A DNA stretch of 64,000 bases from Anisakis pegreffii (taxonomy: Eukaryota > Nematoda > Chromadorea > Rhabditida > Anisakidae): the NCBI GenBank assembly GCA_035041965.1, contig JAPYMA010001195.1, forward strand, positions 1 through 64,000, read 5' to 3'. Below the pieces are notes generated by a model that was given only the letters and a program-made list of their open reading frames with translations, searched no databases and was not told the origin of the DNA. Positions 49,076 through 62,521 of the stretch are shown piece after piece (the first letter of the stretch is position 1; the number at the start of each line of letters is the position of its first letter). The position numbers were made by a program, and so were the translations under genes.

Positions 49076-52000
49076 TTATAACATTCGATTTTGATAAGAT
49101 GACTGGATATTATTACTGCTTTGTTGTGGTCGGAAGGACTGCTGGGGCTGTTGCTGTTGGGGCGGCTGATTTAGTCTATTATTAACAAATACTCTATTTG
49201 ACGGATTACTTGAGTCTTGTTTCATGGAAGAATTCACTGATGTGATTATACGTGAGGGCTGCGATGATGCTGACGATAACATCTGAGGGGATTGACTCAC
49301 GACTACTCCACTTGGCGCTTGACTTTGCTAAATTCATTTCTATTACTACTATCAAAAACGATAGATAATTTTTACATTCACTCACAAATAATGATAAGGG
49401 TAATATATTCTGAAGACAAAAACGATTACAATAATTATATAATGTCAAGACAACGATATTGGTACACCACTCAGTTTCGAGCGAAACTTTCCTCCGCGAA
49501 CGGGAATCGAACCGTCGATGTATCAGTTACCCGTTAGGGCTCTAATAATATAATTCTAATAATTTATTATAACATAATGACAAAAATAATTTACAACAAT
49601 AACAAATATATAAAATAAAAACGAACCAAAGATGAAACAGGAATCGCTCGTCGTTTATTATCAGGGAATGGCCTATGGCTGATCACACTCGCGCTTGAAT
49701 TCGTACTAAGTGCTGCCGATGCCGATGTTGATGAATGCGATTGTGTCACTTCTATTGACATCGCTCTAAAACCTTCTTACTTACCCTCATTAAAAATCAA
49801 AAACGAATCATGTAAAACAAAAAGTAACTTGTGGAGGCATGAAAACATCTCTATGATACTTGCGATATTACTGTTGATTCAAACTGATAATCAAAAATGA
49901 CCAAACAATGAACGAATAACGTAATCACCTAAATATCGCGTCCCCAAATCCACCGAACATCGTCCGATAATCGTTCACATCCTTCAGTCCTGTCGGTCGT
50001 TGAGTTCGCACATAATTCGTCAGCACTTTCTGAAATATCACTCCAAATCAGTTAACCTCTCTAGCAATTGCTTCCACAAACGTAACAACAATCGCAATAT
50101 GATGCTTACCAAAACAACACTCTTATCAATAATAATACCAGTAATGACACCAATACAAACACTAGGAACAATAACCATAAAAATAATAACCAACTGACTA
50201 ACCGTAACGAAACTATAAACTTTTTCAGCACCAACTTTATCCACTGGATTCGACTTATCTGACTGTGCCTTCTTGATATCATTATATAATTGTGGTGCAC
50301 GTGGAACGATCACGGCTCGAATTGTCTAAAAATCTTTTCAGACTACATCCAAGTGAAACGATTCAATGAATTCAATACCATACCGAAAACAACATTTTGA
50401 ATCAATAGCAAATAAAGTAACGTCAACTCACATCAATACCAAGTTCATTCAACGCGTAAATAGAACCGTACAAAGTCGCCAGTGTCGAGTTCTCCTCTTG
50501 CCATACTCGTGTCAGCACTTGAGTTATACGTGATCGTAAACCGTTCACATTATACGCTCTATAATTCATACTGATCACTTATAATTACCATCATCATACA
50601 TTAAAATTTTAAAAAACCACATAACATTTACAATAACGCTACTAACAATATCAATAACAAGCTCTTCAACAAACCTGCAAATTGTCGACAGCAACCTACT
50701 AGAGAATTCACGAAGTGCCCAATGGTTGTCTGTTTCTGGACGTGCACAGAGCTGTTTACTCAATATGCACGACAATATTGAAGGTAACAATTCATGCAGC
50801 TGAATTTACTATCATCATTATAACAAGCTTATTGTAATTTTCCAATGAAAAATAACACAAACAATTCACGAAAAACTTCAAATACCCATTTAACTCAACC
50901 ACATTCAATCTGTTTCAAAAAATGTAACATTTCACACTGCGATAAAAATAACCAAACAATTGAAAAATAAAACGAACACATCGGTCGAGCGATAAGGCCG
51001 GATTTGAGGCAATACTTTGGATCATCCGCATCAAATAGATCAGAATTGCTAGGTTATGATGAACAATATTACATCGCACCTAAATCACAATACTTAGATT
51101 ATCACTAAACAATAAAGATGATCACAATATTACCATAATGACCACAAGGAAGATGATGAAGTTATAAATTATAAATTCTGATTGTATCATTTCATTTCGT
51201 TACATTTCGTCAAACAAATATTCCATATCGCACAGGAAATCATCGATTCACTTTCTCATTGTATCAACTACTCGGAACTCCGAATTAATAAACAAACCCC
51301 TTCAGCAATCGCTAACGAAAACCGCGGCAACAATATTTGAATACCCGCATCTGTTTGTAAACTATGCAGAGCTTCCTGAAATGTACATTCATACTCTCTG
51401 ATATGACACACTGATAACGATATACCACAAAAATAGCTATCACAACAGAAAATACGATGATACGATTATCATTAAAAAATTGATACGATCAAATATTTAC
51501 CGTTCGACGTGAGTCGTCACTTCCCATTATCGCCTCAGTGATTTCTTTGAAGAATATCTGCTGTTCCTTAAATACAAAACAATTGAATCGCACCATCGCT
51601 CTAAATAAGTAAAAGCTGAACAAATAAATCGAATACCCAAATGAAATTATCACAATTCAATTTTTATTAAACTCCCAAAACCAATCATATCAACACGATG
51701 AACTCACTCACTATATCTTACACCTTGCATTAAAATACCTATAAACGAAAGAGTTCTTCTCTTAATCGCACAACTTCTCATTTGATATTGTAACACGTTA
51801 ATAATCAAACAAATTCTTAACTATTCAATCAATTCATTATCATTCTATATAAATATACCGAAACGAAACCAAATAAAACCACACAACGTACCAACGATAA
51901 TGTATGTGTTGTAATTGTTTTCACTTGTATCTGTTCAATTTTACGAAGTTTTTTCGTGTTTTGTGATGACAAGATGGACAGCAGCGAATGACTGCCGCCA

Positions 52001-53748
52001 ATATCGTTTTGCTGTTGTTGTTCGACTTTTTCGTTGACACTACTGCTTGCTGTTGATGCCAAATCTTCGTCATATTTCGGAATTGGATTCTCTGGTACGG
52101 CTGGCTGTTCACCATCGATTACTAACCAATGCGCTGAAGCATTAATAACCTATTATACATACATTCATCAATACTTATCATTATCATTTAAAATAAAAAC
52201 ATACCGCATTTATTACAGATAGCATTACCATTACTACTATGTTATTCATTCGCAAATTAGCTGGATTCCCTCAATTGACCAGGCTATCAAACGTTCGTTT
52301 AGTTACTGGCCACAATGCTCTCAATATTCTGTTCACACTGTTTTAGCTTTGATTTTGCCACCTCGCTGGCTAGGCAAGTAGGCCATCGCTAGCAAATAAT
52401 ATGAGAGGACAAAAACAAACTTTTGAAATGAGTTTGCAGAGGCAGTTTAACGGGTGGTGCATTGATGATCAACGATAAGTCCAGATCTCGATCGTCATTT
52501 ATGAACAGATCACGTCCAGTTGAACCAACTAAACGATACGAAACTCCTTCTTTTGAACTCAACCCAAATATTGGCTGAAATTTCAAATATCTATTCACTC
52601 TCTTCCCTCCTACATCATTTCAATGGAATGAAATATTATTTCAACATATTGCTACTAACATAACAATGAAAATTATTCTAACATTTTTTTGCATTTCAAT
52701 ATTCCAAATTTACGTTTACACTATGATCTCGATCTAATATAAATTCAAATAACATTAATCGCTCGTTATAAATCTCAACGAACCAGTATACAAATACAAA
52801 ACAAAACTCACCGAATGACCCCTAAATTTCAGCGCCTCAACAAAATCATCCGCAATCACACGTTTTCGTCGCGCATGACTTGCAAATTTCTTCGATTGTT
52901 CCAGTAATTCCTGTAATGTTAAAAATCATCTTAAAAGACCATGCGATTGCTTCGCACATTCTTTACCGCCACCTTTATCGCATAGTACCACCACAGATAT
53001 TACAATCAACCATATTGAACAATTTGCTGACTAAATATCAAATACTGGATAAATATTAATACTGAATATTTTTGATATGAAACATTGGATTTGTTGATTA
53101 AATAGACAAATAAATAATTATTAAACAATACCACAAAATACATCAAACTAATACCTTAATAACGAAGGTGACTGATGCACCAACTTGAGATGCACATTTC
53201 TCAGACAAATTTGTTATACCAATGGTCTCGGCAACCAACTAAAAATGCATTATTCGTTCATATTTCATTTAAAATTTTTGCATTTCTGTTCGTAGTTGAT
53301 AACATTCACACAGATTTTATAATACAACAAAACGAAATGAGATTAACCTTAACATAATCAGCACCATATTCAGTGCCAACGAATAGCCGTGAAGATGAAC
53401 TACTGCCACCTACAAACAGTTTATTTCAAAACGATTGTCCAAACCCATCAATGAGGCAGATATTCATTTAGGATATTGATGATGAAAATCGTTGTACTAA
53501 GCTGACTTAGTCATACGGTTTACAATAACGACAATAATAACAATAGTGATACGGTAATATTAATACCAATAATAATAATAACAGTAATAATAATAACAAA
53601 AACAATAATAATAGCGATTATAAATATAACCTGAGCTATGAGCGGCATTATTCATTTCGAAGATACTGCTATTACTGTGATGCTGATGGTAGTGATGGTC
53701 CGATGACATTCCGTTACCAGTTCGATTGGATGATATTGGTGCACGCAT
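49076..53748 (-). CDS. TAF6: TFIID/SAGA subunit TAF6, paralogue A
   Basis: Histone-fold TBP-associated factor that pairs with TAF9 in TFIID. Exons: 53748-53631, 53409-53348, 53238-53155, 52910-52812, 52574-52421, 52133-51892, 51566-51501, 51375-51298, 51079-50978, 50799-50675, 50558-50432, 50325-50209, 50029-49929, 49765-49627, 49327-49076; 1866 nt, 621 aa. The histone fold is at ~61-121 (LVAETIGITNLSEKCASQV; RRKRVIADDFVEALKF). Then a linker with LYG-like region and HWLVIDGEQPAVPENP, then the HEAT-type TAF6C domain (EQQIFFKEITEAI, LPRFSLAIAEG, LHELLPSILSCILSKQLCAR, DNHWALREFSSRL, RVWQEENSTLATLYGSIYAL). The C-terminal ~130 residues are Ser/Gln-rich. The N-terminal 60 residues are His/Ser-rich. 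All phases agree. The 3' tail exon may vary. Confidence 0.93.
49448..49515 (-). repeat. tRNA-like (SINE?) repeat, copy 2
   Basis: The same segment as 33029-33085: GATATTGGTACACCACTC then TTTCCTCCGCGAACGGGAATCGA. Its minus strand contains GGTTCGATTCCCGTTCGCGG, a good B-box match. It lies in an intron of TAF6-A, just upstream of the last exon. No complete cloverleaf is evident. Confidence 0.5.
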
Positions 53749-54963
53749 TCGTTTTATTTCCTTGATCTAATCCCTTCCAGATTCAGAAACGATTCACTCC
53801 TTTCCAATTGATCTCCTCTTATCGCTTCGTAACAATTCATTAACCGATACACTGAAATCGCCCTCAATCACCATTTAATTCCCAGCAAAAACCTTATTCT
53901 CCTCATCTCACAATACTTCTCACCCACAACAATCGCACGCTATCAATTTCATATTATTTCTATTCAAACTATACCAATGGCATTATTTTAAATAATTTAA
54001 GAAAAATGAATAGATATAGCAAACTGCTGCAGAGAATATGATACTGTCTATGAAACGTTACAGTGAATATGATCCGAAGAACTTTTATTTTCATTCAAAT
54101 GGCAATAAGTCCGATTGCAATGATACTGTCATAGTGAGATTATTGATATTAACAACAACAATACCAATGATAACAATGACACCAACAATAACGATAATAT
54201 GACAGTAATAATAGTGATAACAATAATAATAGTAAATGAAAACATCAATAAACAAACAAAATGAGGTCCACTGAAATCCAACGGATGAGCTAAATACCAG
54301 CTGAGATTCATTTTACAATCGAATGTAATTCGTTACACCAGTCAAATGTAAATCATCAGTCAAATGCACACACACACATCAATATAAATACCAACAATAA
54401 AGCCGTAACAATTCTAGTATTAACGACATTAATAACAGTACGAATGATAACCATATCAACAATAATATCAGCGAAACTGATCTATTAACAATCAACGATT
54501 CCAATCGCAATAATAACATAACACGATATTTAACTGTACCACAACATCCACTCACTCACAATGAATAGGTACATATGCAAATATTTACAAAATCAATCAG
54601 ATTAACGCAAATCGCTCGTCCATAAACCAATATTACAAAGAAACGAAATGCAAATGAATTATGACAATAACAAAATGAGTCTAACATCAATGAATTAATA
54701 CTAAAATCCAACACCATACTATTACAATGATTGTAAATATTATCAAATAAATGATACTGAATTATCCATTATCAATTATATCATTATAATTATTATATCC
54801 ATTCTCATTTATATCAATTATATGATAATGAATTACCTATTATCAATTATATTATTATAATTATTATATCCATTATCAATTATATGATACTGAATTATCA
54901 ATTCTACTATAATGACAAATCGTTGTGAATGTTTAATTACTGGCTCTTGCGTTATTCTTTCAT
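53749..54963. other. Intergenic region between TAF6 paralogues
   Basis: About 1.2 kb of AT-rich DNA holding the TAF6-A promoter and the TAF6-B 3' UTR. It contains simple AATA-type stretches and an AT-rich tandem repeat (54751-54901). No coding exon recognised. Confidence 0.55.
54751..54901. repeat. AT-rich tandem repeat, ~62-71-bp unit
   Basis: Two full units and a partial third, each beginning TGATAMTGAATTA and running through TATTATCAATTATA and TTATAATTATTATATCCATT. Units are strongly AT-rich and partly self-complementary. Confidence 0.8.
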
Positions 54964-57900
54964 TCATTCGACTTTAATACGACTCTGCATAGTAGCATAT
55001 TTATTCATCGCTTGCTCGAAACGCTGAAAACAGTGTTCAATTTGTTCATTCACTACTTCAATATCACTAAAATTAGTGAAGGTTATAAGTCATACGATGA
55101 AACAAACTGAATCGACTGCGATATCAATTGAAAGATTTATAAATGCGATGAAAATCAAAACAATTGAACAAATTACCGATAAAAGAGTGTATAATTTAGT
55201 CGAATCAATTTTCTGCTGTTGAGGCATTGAAGACGTTTTGGACGGATGAACTGCGCGTAATATTTCCACAAAATGTGGATATAATGCGACTCGCTGAAAA
55301 TATTTTCACTTCAAATATACAAACGATTCAATGATATTCAACGAAAACACTTGATTTGTTCTATTTTCAACCAGGTAACATAAAACATAAATGATTACAT
55401 ACCACTTGTTGTAACATGTAATACAACAAAACCTCTACAACTTCAACCAATAATAATAAAACCTCAAAAACTGAACAACCCAAACCTGATCAGTATTCGA
55501 TAAATCGAAGAGTGCATGAAATGCACCATATTTCATATTCTCTGTTGATTCTGCGTCGGTGAAACACACTGCGAGTGTTCTCTGCACGCGATTCCGCACA
55601 TCGCAAATCCCACCTCGTTCTCTGAAACTTTCTTCATCATTTCTAGTCACTTCATAAATGAATTACACTATCAATTCCGTCAAATCTTTTGATCAAAACG
55701 TCAACATTTCAGCCACAACGAATCAAACTATCAAACGCATTATGACGATACAATGAATGAGTACCCAAAAAACAAACCTTATCAACTGCACCAAACATTT
55801 ACTTGCAAAATCACGCAAAGTCCAATGATTATCGATATCTGGTCTCACACATAACTGCTTACTTATCATACAACTTAACAACGACGGAATCATTTCGTGA
55901 AGCTGAAAATTCCTTTATCCTTACATTCAATTCGTTAGACACAAAACAATTTTATCATCTATTTTCATTCTCAAAAATCATTCGGATCAATTCCCATAAA
56001 CATCACATAATAACTATTGTCCTTCCCATTCCTTCCCTGTGATGACATAAAGTTTCGAAGAAACACTTCAAGGCCAGAAAGACGGACGGACGCAATGGTG
56101 CTTGCCACCAACGAAATTTTCATCACTATCATCAGATATAGAACAAATTTCTCGAGACCCAAAATTCTCAGTTAGACCCGAAATTATCAGTTTGCCTACG
56201 TTATCATCTTAAGTTTATCAGTTTACCTACGTAACTGCCACCCCCCCCCCCCCCGGAAATTTCTTCTATACCTAATATACCAGGTTTATAAATCGCAAGT
56301 ACGACTTTATGCATTGAATGAATCAAAGAATTCCAAACAACCTGATTAAGTGAAACAAACTGAAAAATAAACGCACAAAATGAAACTAACAACAGGTTTA
56401 AGGTTCAACGAACGATTGTGGATAAGTGCTGAATGCGCACGCACAATATAGATCAACATTGCCAGTGACCGTTGAACTATATTCGCATGAACCTTAATCA
56501 CCTCATCACATCAATCAAACCGATTCTATCACATAAAATCATGAAGTAACACTGAATTAATAATAAATTAATGCCCAAATTTTTGTGCAATATGCATAAT
56601 TTTTTCAGTCTTTTAATATTAATGCACTATTTTAGTTAGTGAGAAAACAACACGATACGAATAGAATACTAACTCCTTGTGCCAGCCATCTTGAAATATT
56701 CGGCAATAACGACTGCAAACTCGTGTCTAGTTGAAGACTTTCTAATGCCTCCTGCAGCAAAACACACCAATTACTAACATTACCTTTCACATTCTTTATT
56801 GCAATTCAAATGATATTCATTATACTAGATTGTTGAACTCAATAAATATTCGCCTAAAGTAGCTTTTAACAACGATCTGGATGAATTTCATTTTGGATAA
56901 ATTATTCTCATTATAATATTAGTATGCAAATCGAATCTAACTGATCACGAATCAAATTTAATTGATCACTAAATAATTCTGAACAGAAATCACTATTTAT
57001 ACGCAACAACTGCATATGATAGTATAAATCAATGAACAACAATTGTGTCAATAGTAATACTAACTAAAACAAATGAAATATCTCAGATAGCAACTGACCA
57101 TCCTTCGTTTATCATCCAGACCTACACAAGCTTCCATTATTTCCTTGAAGAATCGTTGTTGTTCCTTAAATTCAGCACTTAATCTCACTTAATATACTCG
57201 CTTCTCTACATCATATTACTTTCATTTAGCTTGAATCCTCAACTCTTCCATAGCATTCGACTGAAGTTTTGTCACCACAGAACCTGATCTATCTCATATG
57301 CTAAGGAGATTTTTTTCGTGATTTATAATAAATTTTTGTTCATTACAATTACAATCCTCATAACTTTGGTCGTATATTTCTTTCACCTACCCAATGCTTC
57401 AAAGTAAACTGTCTACTGCTTGTTAAAAATAAACCAATAAAACAACGAAATCAAAACTGAATATGTACAATTCTAACGTAAATGTCATTCAAAATCATCA
57501 CTTTATTCATCGATAAAACAAACCATAATGATATAAATAACTCACCAACGATAACAGATATGTACTTGTTGGTTTCACGTTTATTCGTTCAAATTTTCGA
57601 ATCTTTTTCAACGATTCACGATACGCCACTGACGCACCGAACAACATCGACGATTCTCTGAAAACGTTTCATTGATATTCACAACTTTATTATTGTTTCA
57701 ATGAACCCTTTTGCAATCATCATTATACGACACAATGCAAAGACCAAATGCTATCAACGAAAATTGCATATTGCTCTTTAAAAATAAGACAACCTCGTTG
57801 AGGTCGTAGAAATATCGTCTGCGTTTTCTTCACTATCCTCTTCGACCACACTACTTTTCTCTGGTATCTAAATAGATAATTCCGTATTCCAATACGACAC

Positions 57901-59159
57901 TATTTATTCATACAATGGTTATTTTCAATCATATGCTCTCAATAATAAATACGATAGAATTGCATTCAAAATCGCCTAATTTTAAACGTGCGATTTTTCA
58001 CATCCTAATGGTTAATGTGATATAAATGATAACATTAACAAAGAAAATAGTGATAACTGACTATGAAATATTAAGAATTCAAAAATATCTTCAAAATCAA
58101 AACTTACAACAACAGCATTTTGAACAATCGATGGTTGTTCACCTTCATAAATTAACCAATGAGCTAAATTACACAAACTCAGTTAATCACATTCAAAGCA
58201 TCAGTATGCAAATTATAAGAAAAAGACTGCGCTATTATATCAAAAAGATGATCAAATAACCTTTGTACAATAGACGTTGAGGGAACTTTTGCGATTGATT
58301 GTTGATCAGATTCATCAAATCAACTGACTGATAATCCTCCGCGCTAACGAATAATTTATCGTTATCATGCCTACTATTGCTATTCATACCACCATTGGTC
58401 GCACTATTCAAACTTATTGATTTATATATAACCGATTCGTGGACACCATTCGCATTGTGGCCAAATATCAACTAAAAATTGATTAGCATAACAATATTTC
58501 ACTTACTAAATAATCTTCACTATGGTCAGTTTCATAATTATTACTGTCAGGACTACTAATGTCACTACCATTAAAAAATTAGACACTCAAAATGTCACTC
58601 AAATCCAAACAGAACCAACATCTTTTCCAAATAAACTCAGTGTTTCGTTGACATCTTCGATAGTCACCAATTTCCTTCGACTATGAATCGCTAATTTGTT
58701 CGCTCGTTCGACAATCACCTCAAATCAGAGAAGCGATCTCAAGAATCAGAATGCCATCACTCAACATGCTTCGAACTGGACTCTGCCGATTGAAACTAGT
58801 AAAGTAAATGAAAGAAACCTTGATCTGATGAGTTAAATGCTCAGCAATCAGTTTACAGCATTGATTCGATAAGGCAGCGATATTCACCTGTTCACTTATT
58901 ATCTGTAATTTTGAGTTTATTCAAAAAACTGTTTTGTATTCGTTCCCAACATTGAAATGAAAGCAATCTGAATAGAAAACAAAACGAATGAAATGAAATG
59001 AAAAAGAAAACGAACAAAAAAATGAACCTTAACAAAGCGATTACTGATATTTGACAATAACTGTTTGGTAGCTGCTGCATCTGATAACTGTTGTTCCGAT
59101 GTTGGTGTGTTCTTGAAATGTGAACTCGAATAGGGCATCATTGCTGTGTATCGTTCCAA
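54964..59159 (-). CDS. TAF6 paralogue B (TAF6/TAF6L-like)
   Basis: Second TAF6-family gene, head-to-tail with A. Exons: 59159-59028, 58902-58819, 58718-58620, 58471-58261, 58163-58108, 57867-57794, 57657-57546, 57164-57099, 56751-56674, 56492-56391, 55902-55778, 55621-55486, 55293-55177, 55023-54964; 1452 nt, 483 aa. The histone fold is at ~45-105 (ISEQVNIAALSNQCCKLIAE; SRRKLVTIEDVNETLSLF). The TAF6C domain follows (EQQRFFKEIMEACVG, LHEMIPSLLSCMISKQLCVR, DNHWTLRDFASKC, TLAVCFTDAESTENMKYGAF). It lacks the Ser/Gln-rich tail of A and ends in a 20-codon exon (RFEQAMNKYATMQSRIKVE). Several exons have exactly the same length and phase as in A, so the two arose by an old duplication. It could be the SAGA-specific TAF6L counterpart; sequence alone does not decide. 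Confidence 0.9.
56241..56254. repeat. Poly-C/poly-G tract
   Basis: Fourteen consecutive C on the plus strand inside a TAF6-B intron (poly-G in the transcript). Flanked by a short near-repeat, TTATCAGTTTRCCTACGT. Unusual in a region this AT-rich; possibly length-variable. Confidence 0.9.
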
Positions 59160-60371
59160 ATTGATATTATCTTACACTAATCTCTACCATCAGTTCATCG
59201 CAATTACTTGTTAAATCGCATGATTCTTTCGTCTTATCCTTAATAAATCAACGTCACTGTCTCGTTCAAATTGAATTATTTATCATCATAAGACCAATTT
59301 CATTACCAATACCAATTTATGACATTATACATATGTAAACTTAACAAGCGATTTCATTCATTTCACTCCATCGAATGATATGACTCCCTAAGTCTATTGT
59401 TACAACAACTATCAAACTGTCCTCTCGATCGTTACTATCTCTCATCATCCAACTGATCCGAACTCCGATGATACTCAAATTTGCACCCAATGAATTCCAA
59501 ACTTCACATGATTACAGACATTCAAAAAATTATTCCTTATCGTATAATATATCGATGAAATCGATATTGGTTACAATGAAACCATATCACTATTAGACAA
59601 TCTTCTGAATTGCTCATGAAATTAATGCGAAGATAATCGTTAAGAAAGATTTTTATTGGAATCCAAATCGAAACCGAATAAACAAAATAACCAACAGAAT
59701 CAATATAAACTTGAAAAGACAACCAACAGAACGAACGATAACAATCCCAAAACAACAACCACTTTCAATAAACTTGAAAACGGATCGCTCAATTTGACAA
59801 CGAATAGAATAATAATAAAAAAAGAAAGCCTCTCAACTGGATCAAAATAATCAGCAATCCTAAAGATAATAATAACCCAAACCAATGAAACCGACAAATT
59901 TTCAAGTGAAATGTCAAGCTTTCGTTACAATCACAAATAGCATCAATACAGAAATGAAGAAAAAGAACGACAGTGACGATAATGATAATAATAATAACGA
60001 TTGGAACAACAAATTAATCATAAATAAAAGATGCTCACTTAATATCCACAACAATATCGATTTAGCCACTGAATGATTAATTTTTAAAATCAACGAAAAC
60101 GCTAAACCCTCTCCTTCCCTCTCCCACAAAACAACTCAATAACTTAACCGAAAACGATACTCCATGAAAAAATAAAGAAATCATGAAAATCGATCTTGAA
60201 TAAATAAAACAGAACAAATTATAATTATAACAATTATAATTTCTGTTGTGACAGAATGACCACAAATTGAAATATTTCACTCATGAATGCTAACTGATAA
60301 TAACATCCATCGATTACATTCATACTTGCGGTAATTATTATGACATTAATTCTCAAATATCAATTGATCAA
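59160..60371. other. Intergenic region between TAF6-B and SPCS2
   Basis: AT-rich DNA that should hold the TAF6-B promoter and SPCS2 3' UTR. Asn/Lys-rich open frames on the plus strand (59656-60076) look compositional and have no domain. No gene called. Confidence 0.5.
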
Positions 60372-62521
60372 TCATTCTTTTCTAAGCATACTACTAACAA
60401 AATGCTCCAATTCCTTCTCCAGTATCGGCAATACAACTGTGCCCTCCATATCGATATAAGCGCCAATTGATTTCGTTATCTGTAATCACATTTCATTTTT
60501 ATTCCAGTCAACCAATTTCTTCAACTCTTCAAATTATTTTAATAAATAAATTACTTTCATACAATTTGCTAATATTTGATCAAATCTGCAATTGAACAAA
60601 TATTTCATTCAAAACACTACTACATTCACCATCAACTAACCAACCTTCATCTGACCGGTTCTTGAACCTTGACCATACTCTGCTTCTAGTGTGTATTTAT
60701 CATCGTACCTAGAACTTTTTTAAAAATAATAATCATGACAATGTTAATCACAATAGTCATACGACACATCCTAAATTAACAAAAATGAAACACTTTCAAA
60801 AGAAATTAAAAAATTGAAATGAACAGACAGACTTGTTTATGTACGATGACCATTTCCAGTAACGTTTCTCTTGTTGATTCGTGGAGTGTTGCTCATCAAT
60901 AGCTTGATAGAAAGTACCCTTCTCGACGTACCATTGGTAGAATTGTAATATGGTCATCAATATAAAATATGTTATTGAACACGTTGCGAGTACCTTTAAT
61001 ATTCATAAACACATTAGAAACTCTATTCGTTTATTGAATTATCCTCTTCATTATCGCTATCCTTGTTCAAATTATGACTGTTATTAATTTTATTCTTGAT
61101 AGCTGCTTATAAAAAATGAAAGTATCAATATTTCGAGGCACAATACGCTAACCACCATAACAATAATAATTTGGGAGGCGTGCTGAATATCAGAATGTGA
61201 CTGTGACTGCCCAATGCCATTATTACAAGCAAGCATTTCATCAATGAAACATTTCCTATTCTAATCATTCACAATATTTTCGTTTCCAATGCATTTGGGG
61301 ACGATATTTCAGAGAATTTTCATGCTATTTTGTTTTTCAAAAAATCTTTTGCATATCTTGACGTTTTCTATATTCATGAATCCAAAAATCGAATAATTTT
61401 AGCCAAGGGCCAGGCCATTGGCCAAAAATAGCAATTCTATAATTTGATCTATAATACAATCGCTGTGCCTAGTACACGTAGATCAGTTTGTTTTGATCAT
61501 TGCGTGGAAACATTACAACATAAACATTTGATCTGTCTGTCTATAAATGGTGGATATACTATCAATGACGTGGAGTCGTATAGGCATTGTTCACGAATGG
61601 CTCTGTCAAAGACTGTGTTCAGTATGACTGCCTAGCAGTTGAAACGTTCTAAATCTTATTCTATTACAAATCCTAACATTATCCTACGATAAACTTATAC
61701 AATTGTTATTTTTAGTCTTATATCGGGTAACATAATACTTTATCGTGAATGTTTCCTGTGACCTGTTTGAACGAAATGTGATGTTGAAAATAATAAATAC
61801 CAAGCATTATAAAGAATAAATTATAAAGAAATTATAAATAAATAAATAAGTAAAGAAAATTTATAAAGATTATAAAGAAATTATAAAGAATGCTAACCGC
61901 TTTAGATTTAGGGAACGGTTCAAAGTAATCGTAAATCAACGCGAAACTAGCAAACAAAACTGCTATTGTTGATATGACGAGTCTTCCGTCCGCTAAATAA
62001 TGCCTTTCTGTCCATCCATCATATTTTTCGTTGAATATCTTTAAATACCGAGTCATTAACCGAATATGACTACAGGATAATGTTACGATTTTGAAACATT
62101 TGTACTGAGAATATTATATTTTCAGCTGGTTTGTGACACTTTTCTGATATTGATGAAATTTTTGATAGCATTCGAGGGATGGATGAATAAAACTTGATTG
62201 TATTCGAATCGTGATGGATAAATGAGATCGATAGATACCTTGCGAATGGCATCGTCAAGCGTATTTTTCACAGTAGGTCCATCCCATTTGTTCACTTTAA
62301 TTACATCACTCTCATCAACTTTATCCGCAACAGTGTTGCTTTGTGCTGCATTCTGAAAATCTATTCGTTTGGACTGATATCATAGCAAAAAGGCAATGTA
62401 ACTGCAAATGAATGCAAGCAAAATGACAACAACAACAATTTTGAACACCCAATTTCAGATGAAACACTCGTGAAATTTACAAAAAAATATGCAATGAACA
62501 AATAGTAACCTTTGAAGGCAT
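60372..62521 (-). CDS. SPCS2: Signal peptidase complex subunit 2 (SPC25)
   Basis: Accessory subunit of the ER signal peptidase, which removes signal peptides during secretion; two-pass ER membrane protein. Exons: 62521-62510, 62352-62239, 62038-61898, 60993-60833, 60708-60645, 60479-60372; 600 nt, 199 aa, close to the family size. Family marks: [19 protein letters not shown] at the N-terminus; [17 protein letters not shown], then membrane segment 1 ([18 protein letters not shown]) and PFPKSKA; membrane segment 2 ([18 protein letters not shown]); DDKYTLE; and [11 protein letters not shown] near the end. The first coding exon is only 12 bp (MPSK). The third intron is 904 bp and contains no recognised gene. 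All phases agree. No sign of duplication. Confidence 0.93.

Noticed and set aside
59656..60076. Asn/Lys/Thr-rich plus-strand frames
   Set aside because: Composition follows the AT-rich sequence; no domain, start context or splice support.
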